Positions 7,085-13,473 of a DNA stretch of 13,473 nucleotides are shown one piece after another; the first letter of the stretch is position 1; each line of letters starts with the position of its first letter. The stretch is from Bacillota bacterium. Lineage in GTDB: Bacteria > Bacillota > Clostridia > Lachnospirales > Lachnospiraceae. A model generated the notes under the pieces. That model did not search any database and was not told the DNA's origin. It saw nothing but the letters and a program-made list of their open reading frames with translations. A program made the translations under genes and the position numbers. The stretch spans positions 1 through 13,473 of the forward strand of contig JAEWWQ010000164.1 in NCBI GenBank assembly GCA_023458855.1, given 5' to 3'.

Positions 7085-7501
7085 TCACGCATTTCCAAGA
7101 ATATTATTTTTAATATCTTCCAGCTCCTCTTGTGTAACTTCTATGTCTTTCCATCCGATTTGCTGGTTATCATCAATATAACGGGGAATCAGATGCATAT
7201 GGAAATGAAATACTGTTTGACCTGCAATTTTACCATTGTTTTGCACTATATTGAATCCACCGCAATCCATTTTTTCAGATATCTGAATTGCCATCTTTTT
7301 TGCAAGTTTTAATACTTTTCCCGTAACATCGTCCGGCAATTCATATATATTTTCATAATGGTCTTTCGGAAGAATTAACGCATGTCCCTTTGTTGCCGGA
7401 GCAAGATCAAGAATTACTCTGAATTCATCATCTTCATAGATCGTTTTCGAAGGAATATCTCCATTTGCAATTTTACAAAAAATACAATTATCATTACACA
7501 T
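7085..7501 (-). CDS. HIT-family nucleotide hydrolase (HINT-like)
   Basis: A 138-residue histidine-triad protein. The triad HFHMH (99-103) sits in FHFHMHLIPR and forms the nucleotide-hydrolase active site; these enzymes cleave AMP or NMP from phosphoramidates and related compounds. CIFC (6-9) with H48 and H99 suggests the zinc site seen in one HINT branch. The frame stays open to 7543, but GGAGG (7511-7515) stands 9 bases before the ATG at 7501, and the family usually begins just before the CxxC, so 7501 is preferred. It is the last gene of the minus-strand series, 51 bases after the flavodoxin-SCP2 gene, and ends at the shared hairpin. The natural substrate is not known. Confidence 0.92.
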   Translation of the reverse strand: MCNDNCIFCKIANGDIPSKTIYEDDEFRVILDLAPATKGHALILPKDHYENIYELPDDVTGKVLKLAKKMAIQISEKMDCGGFNIVQNNGKIAGQTVFHFHMHLIPRYIDDNQQIGWKDIEVTQEELEDIKNNILGNA

Positions 7502-7510
7502 ATTACAAAG

Positions 7511-7515
7511 CCTCC
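7511..7515 (-). promoter_or_regulatory. Ribosome binding site that fixes the HIT start at 7501
   Basis: On the minus strand GGAGG is followed by 9 bases and the ATG at 7501. The longer frame starting at 7543 has no such site. Confidence 0.85.
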
Positions 7516-7552
7516 AATATATTAAATATTTTATATTCCTCATTAATAAACA

Positions 7553-8563
7553 CTAAAAATTTGATGTATCCATAAAAGTAAATATTTGGTCCAATGTCCT
7601 GAGAATTTTGAAATCACCCTTCATTTTCATACTCCCACCCATAAAGGCCCGTTGAAATGTCATTCGAGCAAATATAATTTCATTCATTGTAGCCTGACTC
7701 ATTTCTATTTCTACATCCGCATGATCAATTGTTCCGTAAGAACAGGTAAGATTTGCATTATTCACCTGTAAAATCAAAGATTTTTTCTTTTCCGAAATTG
7801 TAATCTTATAAGTCGCTCTAAATCCCGCCTGTGGCTTAAAGTGCTCCTCAAAATCTTTTATAAAAGCATTATCCTTGGAATTCGTTTCCTTATTACCTAT
7901 CATATCCTTAAAGTAATTAGTCAATTCCTGGATATCTTCCCTCTGCTTCTGTACATACTCATCATCTGCTGCATATTGAGATAATTGTTCTGATTCCTGC
8001 GGTGTCAGATCTGTATTCTTTGTAAAAGACACCATTTGCTTTACAGCCTGATTACTTGCAGGAAAACTTGGCAACTTTTGATTGATAGTACGATACACAT
8101 TTTCTGCCTTTTTTTCAATAATCCTTGTGTATCCCTCGTTCATCTCAAGAGACACCGTATCTGCAATATATCCGCAGATTCCGCTGCAGGGAAGTCCGCC
8201 CAGAATCTCCCATGCAGTAGCTAATGTCAGTTTACCATCTCGTTCCCCATACGTTGTTGACATTACAACAGGACACATGTAGATTTTACTAATCTTCTCT
8301 TTATCCCCATATAAAAAGCAGGCATCCAGAAACTGTGTCATAAAACCACCAATCCCATACCATTCAACCGTAGATGCCAGAATAATTCCATCCACATCCT
8401 TCAATGTCTTTGGTAATGTTGTAATCTTATTCTTCATCTCATATAGGTTAAAGCGTTCCACTGTTACATGTAACTCTTCCAATACTTCCTGCATCTTACT
8501 AATTACATATAAAGTTGGATCATCAATTAATCCTCTTCCTCCATAATAAATGTTAATTTTCAT
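7553..8563 (-). CDS. Flavodoxin/NAD(P)H-dependent FMN reductase domain fused to SCP2-like domain
   Basis: A 336-residue two-domain protein. Residues 1-165 look like a flavodoxin fold: a beta strand MKINIYYGG, the loop DGIILASTVEWYGIGG (58-73) followed by FMTQFLDACF as in FMN reductases, and a third strand near IYMCPVVMSTTYGERDG (94-110). Residues 166-230 are a polar linker. Residues 231-333 resemble an SCP2 sterol-carrier domain, with alternating beta strands and the closing GGSMKMKGDFKILRTLDQIF (309-328) that is typical of that fold. The fusion suggests a redox enzyme acting on, or held near, a hydrophobic ligand; that is inference. The start overlaps the rhomboid stop by 11 bases, with AAGGGG upstream, so the two genes are coupled. 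The N-terminal fold is fairly sure, the C-terminal one likely. Confidence 0.85.
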   Translation of the reverse strand: MKINIYYGGRGLIDDPTLYVISKMQEVLEELHVTVERFNLYEMKNKITTLPKTLKDVDGIILASTVEWYGIGGFMTQFLDACFLYGDKEKISKIYMCPVVMSTTYGERDGKLTLATAWEILGGLPCSGICGYIADTVSLEMNEGYTRIIEKKAENVYRTINQKLPSFPASNQAVKQMVSFTKNTDLTPQESEQLSQYAADDEYVQKQREDIQELTNYFKDMIGNKETNSKDNAFIKDFEEHFKPQAGFRATYKITISEKKKSLILQVNNANLTCSYGTIDHADVEIEMSQATMNEIIFARMTFQRAFMGGSMKMKGDFKILRTLDQIFTFMDTSNF

Positions 8564-9599
8564 TTCTCACACCCCTTACTATTAGAGTAAATAAGAAGCC
8601 CACTATAAGACCTCCAATATGTGCAGCATTGTCAATATTAGTTGCTGTAAAACCACTATACAGAGAATAAATAATCAGAAATAAAATCTTGCCTAAAGTA
8701 ATATCCCCTAATCTGCCCTTATGAGTAATTACAAGCCACAATAATGCGCCGATAACACCAAAAATAGCACCGCTCGCTCCAAGTGAATTTGCATAAACTC
8801 CCAAATAACTGCTATGCTCCATGGATAGCAATCCACCGCCTATCCCCGCAATAAAATAAAGACAGATATACTTTATATGACCTATTGACTTCTCAACGAT
8901 ATCTCCAAAGAAATAAAAGATCACCATATTACTAAATAAGTGATTCACATCTGCGTGTAAAAACATAGATGATATAATTCGATAAAACTCACCTTGGTGA
9001 AACACTTTTATAGGATTCAGCATTCCTATATTATACAATAAATCTCCTGTAAATGTACAGATAAGAAACACCAGGATATTTATGAACGTAATCCAGATTG
9101 TAATATAAGATCTATTTTTTAAATCCATCAGGATATTGCATAAAAACTTATTATTCTCTTCATTTATTTCCTTCTGATTTTCCTCAATTTCTTCCCCTGC
9201 ACTATAACTTCGTAATAACCAGCCTTCTATTTTTGATCTCATACCGTAAAAATCCGCGACCTGATACTCATAAATAATAAGTTTTCTTTCTTCTGGTTCT
9301 ATCAGCCAACAGAAGCTTTCTTCACCTGCTATTTGCTTTGCCTTTTCAATATTTGTACTTATAATGATAGATAGTATATGTACACTTTGATATCCCTTTG
9401 CACTAAACAACTGATAAATAGAATCTTTTACATGCATAAACTGATCTTTTGTCAAATGCAGGTCTCCTCTGTCTTCCACAAGATTTACTACATTCACAAA
9501 ATTAGATTCATTCTGATAGTAAATTGTAAATTCAGATAAATTTGTCGGTATCCTATAATATCCTTGATTTTGTAGAAAACTATCCATTTGTTGCTTCAC
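8553..9599 (-). CDS. Rhomboid-family intramembrane serine protease with N-terminal soluble domain
   Basis: A 348-residue protein. Residues 1-150 are a soluble, probably cytoplasmic domain. The rhomboid core follows, with membrane segments near 165-183, 215-232, 242-258, 270-291, 300-315 and 323-341. The catalytic serine is S276 in GASG and the partner is H327 in NAAHIGG. The HxxxxHxxxN motif of active rhomboids is H215, H220 and N224, so the enzyme should be active. Rhomboids cleave membrane proteins within the bilayer; the substrate here is unknown. The size and plan recall B. subtilis GluP/YqgP, but without clear TPR repeats. The start is a GTG with AGAGG 9 bases upstream; an in-frame ATG at 9587 is an alternative. 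A promoter candidate precedes it, and its stop overlaps the next gene. Confidence 0.9.
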   Translation of the reverse strand: MKQQMDSFLQNQGYYRIPTNLSEFTIYYQNESNFVNVVNLVEDRGDLHLTKDQFMHVKDSIYQLFSAKGYQSVHILSIIISTNIEKAKQIAGEESFCWLIEPEERKLIIYEYQVADFYGMRSKIEGWLLRSYSAGEEIEENQKEINEENNKFLCNILMDLKNRSYITIWITFINILVFLICTFTGDLLYNIGMLNPIKVFHQGEFYRIISSMFLHADVNHLFSNMVIFYFFGDIVEKSIGHIKYICLYFIAGIGGGLLSMEHSSYLGVYANSLGASGAIFGVIGALLWLVITHKGRLGDITLGKILFLIIYSLYSGFTATNIDNAAHIGGLIVGFLFTLIVRGVRNEN

Positions 9600-9637
9600 T
9601 TCACATTACCTCTTTCTACAACCGCATCATGATAGTA

Positions 9638-9666
9638 AGGGTATCATTTCTATTAAGAGGTGTCAA
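9638..9666 (-). promoter_or_regulatory. Probable promoter for the rhomboid, flavodoxin-SCP2 and HIT genes
   Basis: On the minus strand a consensus TTGACA (9661-9666) is followed by 17 bases and TACCCT (9638-9643), with TG one base before the -10. The -35 overlaps the stop codon of the FHA gene. A short inverted repeat ATGATA/TATCAT (9629-9634, 9642-9647) overlaps the -10 and could be an operator or chance. Confidence 0.5.
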
Positions 9667-11036
9667 TGATAGACAAATGTCAATTTTGCAAAAGAAATTT
9701 CGTCTTCAACTTCTACTTTTACTGTCTCATTTGCGTCTAAACGCATTCCATTCTTAAAGGTCCCATTTGTAGAATTCAGATCTTCCAGATACATCTTTCC
9801 CTCCTGTTCAAAAAACCTGGCATGCATACGACTGATAGAATCATCTTTTAGTTCTAAATCTACACATCCTCCCAACTTTCCTACCGTAAATGGTAAATGA
9901 TCTATCTGATAGACCATATTTTTTCCCTTTATCATTGCCTGAAGAATTCTTTTTTCTAAATTCTCACCAACATTTCCTAACAAGACAGTATCTCCATACA
10001 TGCTCACTTCTTCGGTAACCATATTTTTAAAAATTTCATGAAAGTTATCTTTTCTATTTGTATCTGAACTATTAACAGATACTACTTCATATTCTTCTGT
10101 CTCCTTCCATTCGATAGAACTTTTTTCTTCTTGTTTCATTTTATATCTTTTCCTATCTAAACAAATTTTAAATATACTTCCTGTGATGATCATTACCGCT
10201 GCACCTAATAAAATAAGAAATTGATCATAAGACACACTATCAGGCAATAAATCTGAATATTTCAGATACAATAATCCGGCTAAGATAATTAAAAAAATAC
10301 TGGTAATAAAGTAATATTTTTTATCCTTAGTTTTCATAAAATCAGTTGCTTCGACTTCATTAGCTGTCTCAGACACTGTTTCTTCCTTTTTATTTATTAC
10401 ACTTTCCTTTATCTCACCAGTTATAGAACTTTCTTCTGAAAAAATTGTTATTTCTTCAAATTCATTACCTCTGCTTTGATTTAGCGTTTCATTATTTTCT
10501 ATTCCAGAAAAATCTAATATTTCTTCTATCGTAAAATTTTTATTACGTGTATCTTTATATACCTTATATGCCAAAAGAACTGCTTTTTCATCCTGATGAT
10601 CTACTCTGTTTAGTATGTATTCTATCAGCTTTTGAAATGCTTCTTTGGAATTCTTTTCATGCCAAGGGCAATATATTAAAGAAATTTCATTTGTTTCTAT
10701 GTTCAGATAAATATATTCCGGATCTATGATTAAGTAGTTACTATTTATCAAATACTCTTCTGCTGTCAATAACATTTTGTGAAACTGAAAAAGAAATTTT
10801 TTAAGCTCTTCATATCCTAATTCTTTGTTTTCGTAAATTTTTTGCATTGATTGTTTTGAACTAATTTCATAATATAATACCACTTTGGCATTTATATATT
10901 TTATACTCATAACTAAAAGGCTGGCTATAGAATTGTGAGTTATCATCTGCATTTCATATCCGTCTGCATTAATTTCTTTTTCATCTTCTATCATTAAATA
11001 ATTATGATTTAATTCCCTTTTATAACTGACTTGCAA
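9663..11036 (-). CDS. DUF6382 domain membrane protein with C-terminal FHA domain
   Basis: Starting from the TTG at 11036 it has 457 residues. Residues 1-160 match what I know as DUF6382, including LIIDPEYIYLNIETNEISLI near 102-121. A polar acidic linker (180-238) precedes two membrane segments (about 241-259 and 272-290). After a second linker comes an FHA domain (380-457) with FTVGK, SISRMHA and LNSTNGTFKNG, the phosphothreonine-binding face; the usual Arg of the first motif is Lys here. Such proteins accompany Tad-like pilus genes in clostridia and may be a phospho-dependent assembly or signalling part. A longer frame opens at a TTG at 11069, but AGGAG (11044-11048) lies within it, 7 bases before the chosen TTG. 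The phosphorylating kinase is not in view. Confidence 0.87.
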   Translation of the reverse strand: MQVSYKRELNHNYLMIEDEKEINADGYEMQMITHNSIASLLVMSIKYINAKVVLYYEISSKQSMQKIYENKELGYEELKKFLFQFHKMLLTAEEYLINSNYLIIDPEYIYLNIETNEISLIYCPWHEKNSKEAFQKLIEYILNRVDHQDEKAVLLAYKVYKDTRNKNFTIEEILDFSGIENNETLNQSRGNEFEEITIFSEESSITGEIKESVINKKEETVSETANEVEATDFMKTKDKKYYFITSIFLIILAGLLYLKYSDLLPDSVSYDQFLILLGAAVMIITGSIFKICLDRKRYKMKQEEKSSIEWKETEEYEVVSVNSSDTNRKDNFHEIFKNMVTEEVSMYGDTVLLGNVGENLEKRILQAMIKGKNMVYQIDHLPFTVGKLGGCVDLELKDDSISRMHARFFEQEGKMYLEDLNSTNGTFKNGMRLDANETVKVEVEDEISFAKLTFVYH

Positions 11037-11043
11037 TATTTTT

Positions 11044-11048
11044 CTCCT
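11044..11048 (-). promoter_or_regulatory. Ribosome binding site that sets the FHA gene start at TTG 11036
   Basis: On the minus strand AGGAG is followed by 7 bases and a TTG. With this start the protein begins MQVSYKRELNHNYL and no longer overlaps the upstream pseudopilin gene. Confidence 0.75.
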
Positions 11049-11061
11049 TAACTCTATTTTT

Positions 11062-11529
11062 TTAAGCAACTATTTTTTCCAGTTTCCTGCAATTTCTGAT
11101 AAAATCAATTTCCTTTATAATAATTGTTTTTTTTTGTTCTTTTATTATCCAACCATTATAAAGACCCTGGTTTTTTAATAATAACGAAAAAGGGACTCTT
11201 ACATTTGCTTCTGTATCAACCATAATACTTTTATCCTGAACATCATATTTTGTATGAAAACCTTTTATTGCAATTAACTTATTCCTATATAGAGATTCCT
11301 TTTCTTTATCCATAAAGCCTCTATTATCAAGTACCGGATCCGTAAACCCCTCTTCATACATGCTTCCCCTCAATGCAATAATATACGATTTCTGTGAGAT
11401 AATACATCGATTATATAAAAAAAAGGACACATATATTATCATCACTGTTATTATTATTATAATAGGCATAATAATAGAAGCTTCTATTGTAAAACTTCCT
11501 TTACTCCAATTTTTTCCGCCTGGTTTCAT
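11062..11529 (-). CDS. Short TadE-like pseudopilin
   Basis: A 155-residue protein with a short positively charged leader and the type IV pilin-like segment KGSFTIEASIIMP (10-22), followed by a hydrophobic helix to about residue 39. If cleaved after G11, glutamate E16 is at +5 as in type IV prepilins. The rest is a soluble domain, presumably outside the membrane, ending in a basic tail. TadE/TadF-like minor pseudopilins have this plan. A prepilin peptidase is encoded directly upstream, 41 bases away. AGGAGG stands 10 bases before the ATG. Likely a minor component of a Tad-like pilus or secretion filament; which TadE or TadF role it plays cannot be told. Confidence 0.82.
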   Translation of the reverse strand: MKPGGKNWSKGSFTIEASIIMPIIIIITVMIIYVSFFLYNRCIISQKSYIIALRGSMYEEGFTDPVLDNRGFMDKEKESLYRNKLIAIKGFHTKYDVQDKSIMVDTEANVRVPFSLLLKNQGLYNGWIIKEQKKTIIIKEIDFIRNCRKLEKIVA

Positions 11530-11570
11530 TTTTATATTTCCTCCTTTTATTTATTGAATATATAAATTTT

Positions 11571-11999
11571 TTATAAAATCCATTGTAAAAAATATGAAAT
11601 CAGCACTACCGGTATAAAAGGAAGCTCTGTACCGCGATTTGCTTTTCGGGTAATTAATAAAAATATGGACACAATTGTAATCAAAAAAAGTGCTGTAATT
11701 AGAACACCTGCCGTTCTAATAAAACCAATATATATTCCAACTATTATAAATAAGTATCCATCACCATATCCTATACTTTCTCCTGTAGCCTTTCCCAATA
11801 ATAGAAGTATTAGCCCTGGTAAAATATCTATGAACATTTTGCTGATTTCAATCATTCCATTCATATAAATCTTTTCTGCCAGGATTGGTATTGCCAAAAT
11901 TCCAAATGCCATTAGTAATCGTGTAGAAACCTTTCTATATTTCATATCCATAAAACTAGCGATTCCTAATAATATAGCTATTATAATATTAATAATCAT
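11571..11999 (-). CDS. A24-family prepilin peptidase (TadV/FlpJ-like)
   Basis: A 142-residue, highly hydrophobic protein. The two catalytic aspartates of A24 aspartyl peptidases are D18, in FMDMKYRKVS, and D80, in the GYGD motif (77-80). It lacks the N-terminal methyltransferase domain of PilD, as is normal for the small TadV/FlpJ type. It would cleave pilin-like leaders at the inner membrane face; the genes on both sides encode plausible substrates. Its ATG is three bases past the stop of the upstream TadE-like gene, with AGGGG inside the end of that gene, so translation is coupled. Confidence 0.9.
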   Translation of the reverse strand: MIINIIIAILLGIASFMDMKYRKVSTRLLMAFGILAIPILAEKIYMNGMIEISKMFIDILPGLILLLLGKATGESIGYGDGYLFIIVGIYIGFIRTAGVLITALFLITIVSIFLLITRKANRGTELPFIPVVLISYFLQWIL

Positions 12000-12002
12000 C
12001 CT

Positions 12003-12962
12003 TTAAACCCCTGATTCGCTGCATCTTTGACACTTTTTCCTGCTCCCTATCTCATGAATCGAAATTGCGTAAACGGTCCTTTTTAATCCACTGCATGCAG
12101 AAGATTTGTGATACCTATCGCCCTGCTCTGTTATATATATAATATTGCTTGTGCCCTTATTGCCACATATTTCACAGGGGTAATACTTTCCACCATTTTC
12201 ATTTCGTAATGCAGGAACTTCCTGTAAAGAAGTTTTCTTTACAGAAAGAAGGAGATGCGTACAGTTACGGTTTGTATGATATACAGTCCCCTTTTCTGCA
12301 ACGTATACAATATCATCTTCTCGCTCACCTATGCTGCTTTCCTTTGTATTATCATATCCTGTCCATGCCCTCATGCGGCATCGGTTAATAAACGGTATTT
12401 GTCCTAATCCAGCCATACCAATAACCGGCTTTACCTTGTACTCTACTACCAGGTCAATTATATCGTCTTTCATTATTTTTGATTGTAATAATGAAAGCCC
12501 TTCTTTTCCCTGCACGACAGGAGATCTGTCTAAATAATTCTTGTCCAATCCTTTCACTATTTTTTCTTTTACATATGTATTACTATATCCAATCGACTCA
12601 ACTACATCTAAAACCGCACTGTCATTATCCACTATTTTTTCATATGCATATGCATAGATTGCCATTTCTTTTCCAGTTTGATGTAAAACCATCTCAATAT
12701 TACTATAAACTCTGATCATATCCAGCATAGATAATAAGTTTATCATTGCAAATAAGAATAGTGGAAAAATCAGAGAAGCTTCTAATGTAATGCTTGCTTT
12801 TTTAGAAGAGATAAATAGAGACATCCTTTTATCAGAACCGATATGCTTTTTAAATAATAATTTGTGGTGTTTGTGGTTTAGATATGTCTGGAGAAATCCT
12901 ATCTTTTGATTTAAATTTTTGTTTATAGTTTCTAATTTTCTTTTCTGAAAAAAGGACATCAC
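12003..12962 (-). CDS. Long TadE-like protein with two tandem C-terminal Cys/His modules
   Basis: A 319-residue protein. After an unusually long basic N-terminal part (1-55) comes the TadE-like segment KKASITLEASLIFPLFLF (54-71) with a hydrophobic helix to about 84; cleavage after A56 would put E61 at +5. Residues 85-215 form a soluble domain. Two similar modules follow: 218-266 with H229, C234, C263 and C266, and 274-314 with H285, C290, C311 and C314. Each reads VYV/IYI..G..YH-x4-C and closes with CxxC, which suggests zinc or disulfide sites outside the membrane. The start is a GTG at 12962 (8 bases after GGAGG) or the ATG at 12959 (11 bases). It lies 38 bases after the DUF5702 gene and is coupled to the peptidase gene. 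Confidence 0.82.
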   Translation of the reverse strand: MMSFFQKRKLETINKNLNQKIGFLQTYLNHKHHKLLFKKHIGSDKRMSLFISSKKASITLEASLIFPLFLFAMINLLSMLDMIRVYSNIEMVLHQTGKEMAIYAYAYEKIVDNDSAVLDVVESIGYSNTYVKEKIVKGLDKNYLDRSPVVQGKEGLSLLQSKIMKDDIIDLVVEYKVKPVIGMAGLGQIPFINRCRMRAWTGYDNTKESSIGEREDDIVYVAEKGTVYHTNRNCTHLLLSVKKTSLQEVPALRNENGGKYYPCEICGNKGTSNIIYITEQGDRYHKSSACSGLKRTVYAISIHEIGSRKKCQRCSESGV

Positions 12963-13000
12963 TATTTACCCCTCCTTTATTAATATTGTGGGATACTTCG

Positions 13001-13473
13001 TTATTCGTAACAATAAAATCTTTTTATGTCATAGCGGTATCCAAATTTGCTGATACTTTCTATATTAGCAACAATACTATCTGCGCAACCATCTAACTGG
13101 AACATCTTGTTTCCTGCCGTTTTACGAAGATCCATTTCAATAACATCCATGAATCGCTCTGTTTTATTCTCTTTATTCATAGTCAATAAAAATAATCTCA
13201 GATATTCCCGATATGTCAGACCCTTCTCACTTCCACGGACATTTTTTATATGCTTGTTGTAATCTTTTAAGTTAGAAAATTGCAAATTCCAATCTTCAGA
13301 TGTTTTTAGCAAAGGAACTTTTCCACCTCCCAATAATATACGCATATCACCTATACTTTCTGCGTATGCCCATGCAAACATCAAAGATGCTTTTACAATC
13401 GGTTGAATTTCCGGCATTAATACTGCACTGGCTATTCCAGCTGCAGCAGCATCCACTTCAGCTACTTTAGCAC
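13001..13473 (-). CDS. DUF5702-like protein of the Tad-like cluster (N-terminus outside window)
   Basis: The frame enters from the right edge and stops at 13001, giving 156 C-terminal residues. I recognise the DUF5702 style in WAYAESIGDMRILLGGGKVP and in the following YREYLRLFLL segment; such proteins are commonly found beside TadE-like genes in clostridia. The codons from 13473 are open upstream of the internal GTG at 13456, so 13456 is not a real start. The visible part has a weakly hydrophobic stretch near its N-terminus (AAAGIASAVLMP) and ends in FYCYE. It is the first gene in view of the minus-strand series and precedes the long TadE-like gene by 38 bases, which hold a GGAGG site. No biochemical function is known to me. 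Confidence 0.75.
   Translation of the reverse strand, partial: AKVAEVDAAAAGIASAVLMPEIQPIVKASLMFAWAYAESIGDMRILLGGGKVPLLKTSEDWNLQFSNLKDYNKHIKNVRGSEKGLTYREYLRLFLLTMNKENKTERFMDVIEMDLRKTAGNKMFQLDGCADSIVANIESISKFGYRYDIKRFYCYE

Noticed and set aside
11428..11475. Run of TAT/ATT triplets as a microsatellite or CRISPR-like repeat
   Set aside because: It encodes the Ile-rich hydrophobic helix of the short TadE-like pseudopilin and shows no regular repeat-spacer structure.
12149..12715. Plus-strand open frames opposite the long TadE-like gene
   Set aside because: Composition follows the antisense of a coding strand, there is no ribosome binding site, and the real gene is clear.
13001..13456. Complete 151-residue protein starting at 13456
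   Set aside because: The codons upstream remain open to the window edge and the similarity to the C-terminal part of DUF5702 proteins shows that this is the tail of a longer gene.

Overview
The window is AT-rich DNA from a low-GC Gram-positive bacterium, most likely a clostridium of the Lachnospiraceae type. The signs are strong GGAGG-type ribosome binding sites, a short Firmicutes-type glucose-6-phosphate isomerase, a YtrA-like GntR/ABC operon, a TIGR03905 four-cysteine protein, and a Tad-like pseudopilin cluster with DUF5702 and DUF6382-FHA proteins. The taxon is inferred from gene families and style only. I saw no rRNA, tRNA, CRISPR array or insertion sequence.

Layout. (1) Positions 1-3162, minus strand: a three-gene operon of GntR regulator, ABC ATPase and a large ABC-2-type permease whose C-terminus lies beyond the left edge. 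Its promoter carries a long perfect inverted repeat containing the AGTGTA-N13-TACACT pattern of a YtrA box, so autoregulation is likely. (2) 3175-5469, minus strand: pgi with a clear terminator, preceded by a conserved 214-residue membrane protein of unknown function that has a good promoter and a roughly 135-nt structured leader. (3) 5575-7014, plus strand: a small four-cysteine TSCPD protein followed by murG, the lipid II-forming glycosyltransferase. (4) 7020-7058: a hairpin shared by convergent transcripts. (5) 7085-13473, minus strand: a long gene series. Read in the direction of transcription it is a DUF5702 protein (N-terminus outside the window), a long TadE-like protein with two Cys/His modules, an A24 prepilin peptidase, a short TadE-like pseudopilin, a DUF6382-FHA membrane protein, a rhomboid protease, a flavodoxin-SCP2 fusion and a HIT-family hydrolase.

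How the genes may work together. Region 5 starts with a coherent surface-assembly module: two proteins with pilin-like cleavage/hydrophobic segments flank the peptidase expected to process them, followed by an FHA signalling or scaffold protein. The Tad ATPase and platform genes are not in view and would be expected beyond the right edge. The last three genes (rhomboid, flavodoxin-SCP2, HIT) look more like household or lipid/redox functions and may have their own promoter at 9638-9666. Several starts were moved from the longest open frame to the codon that has a ribosome binding site (5298, 7501, 11036).
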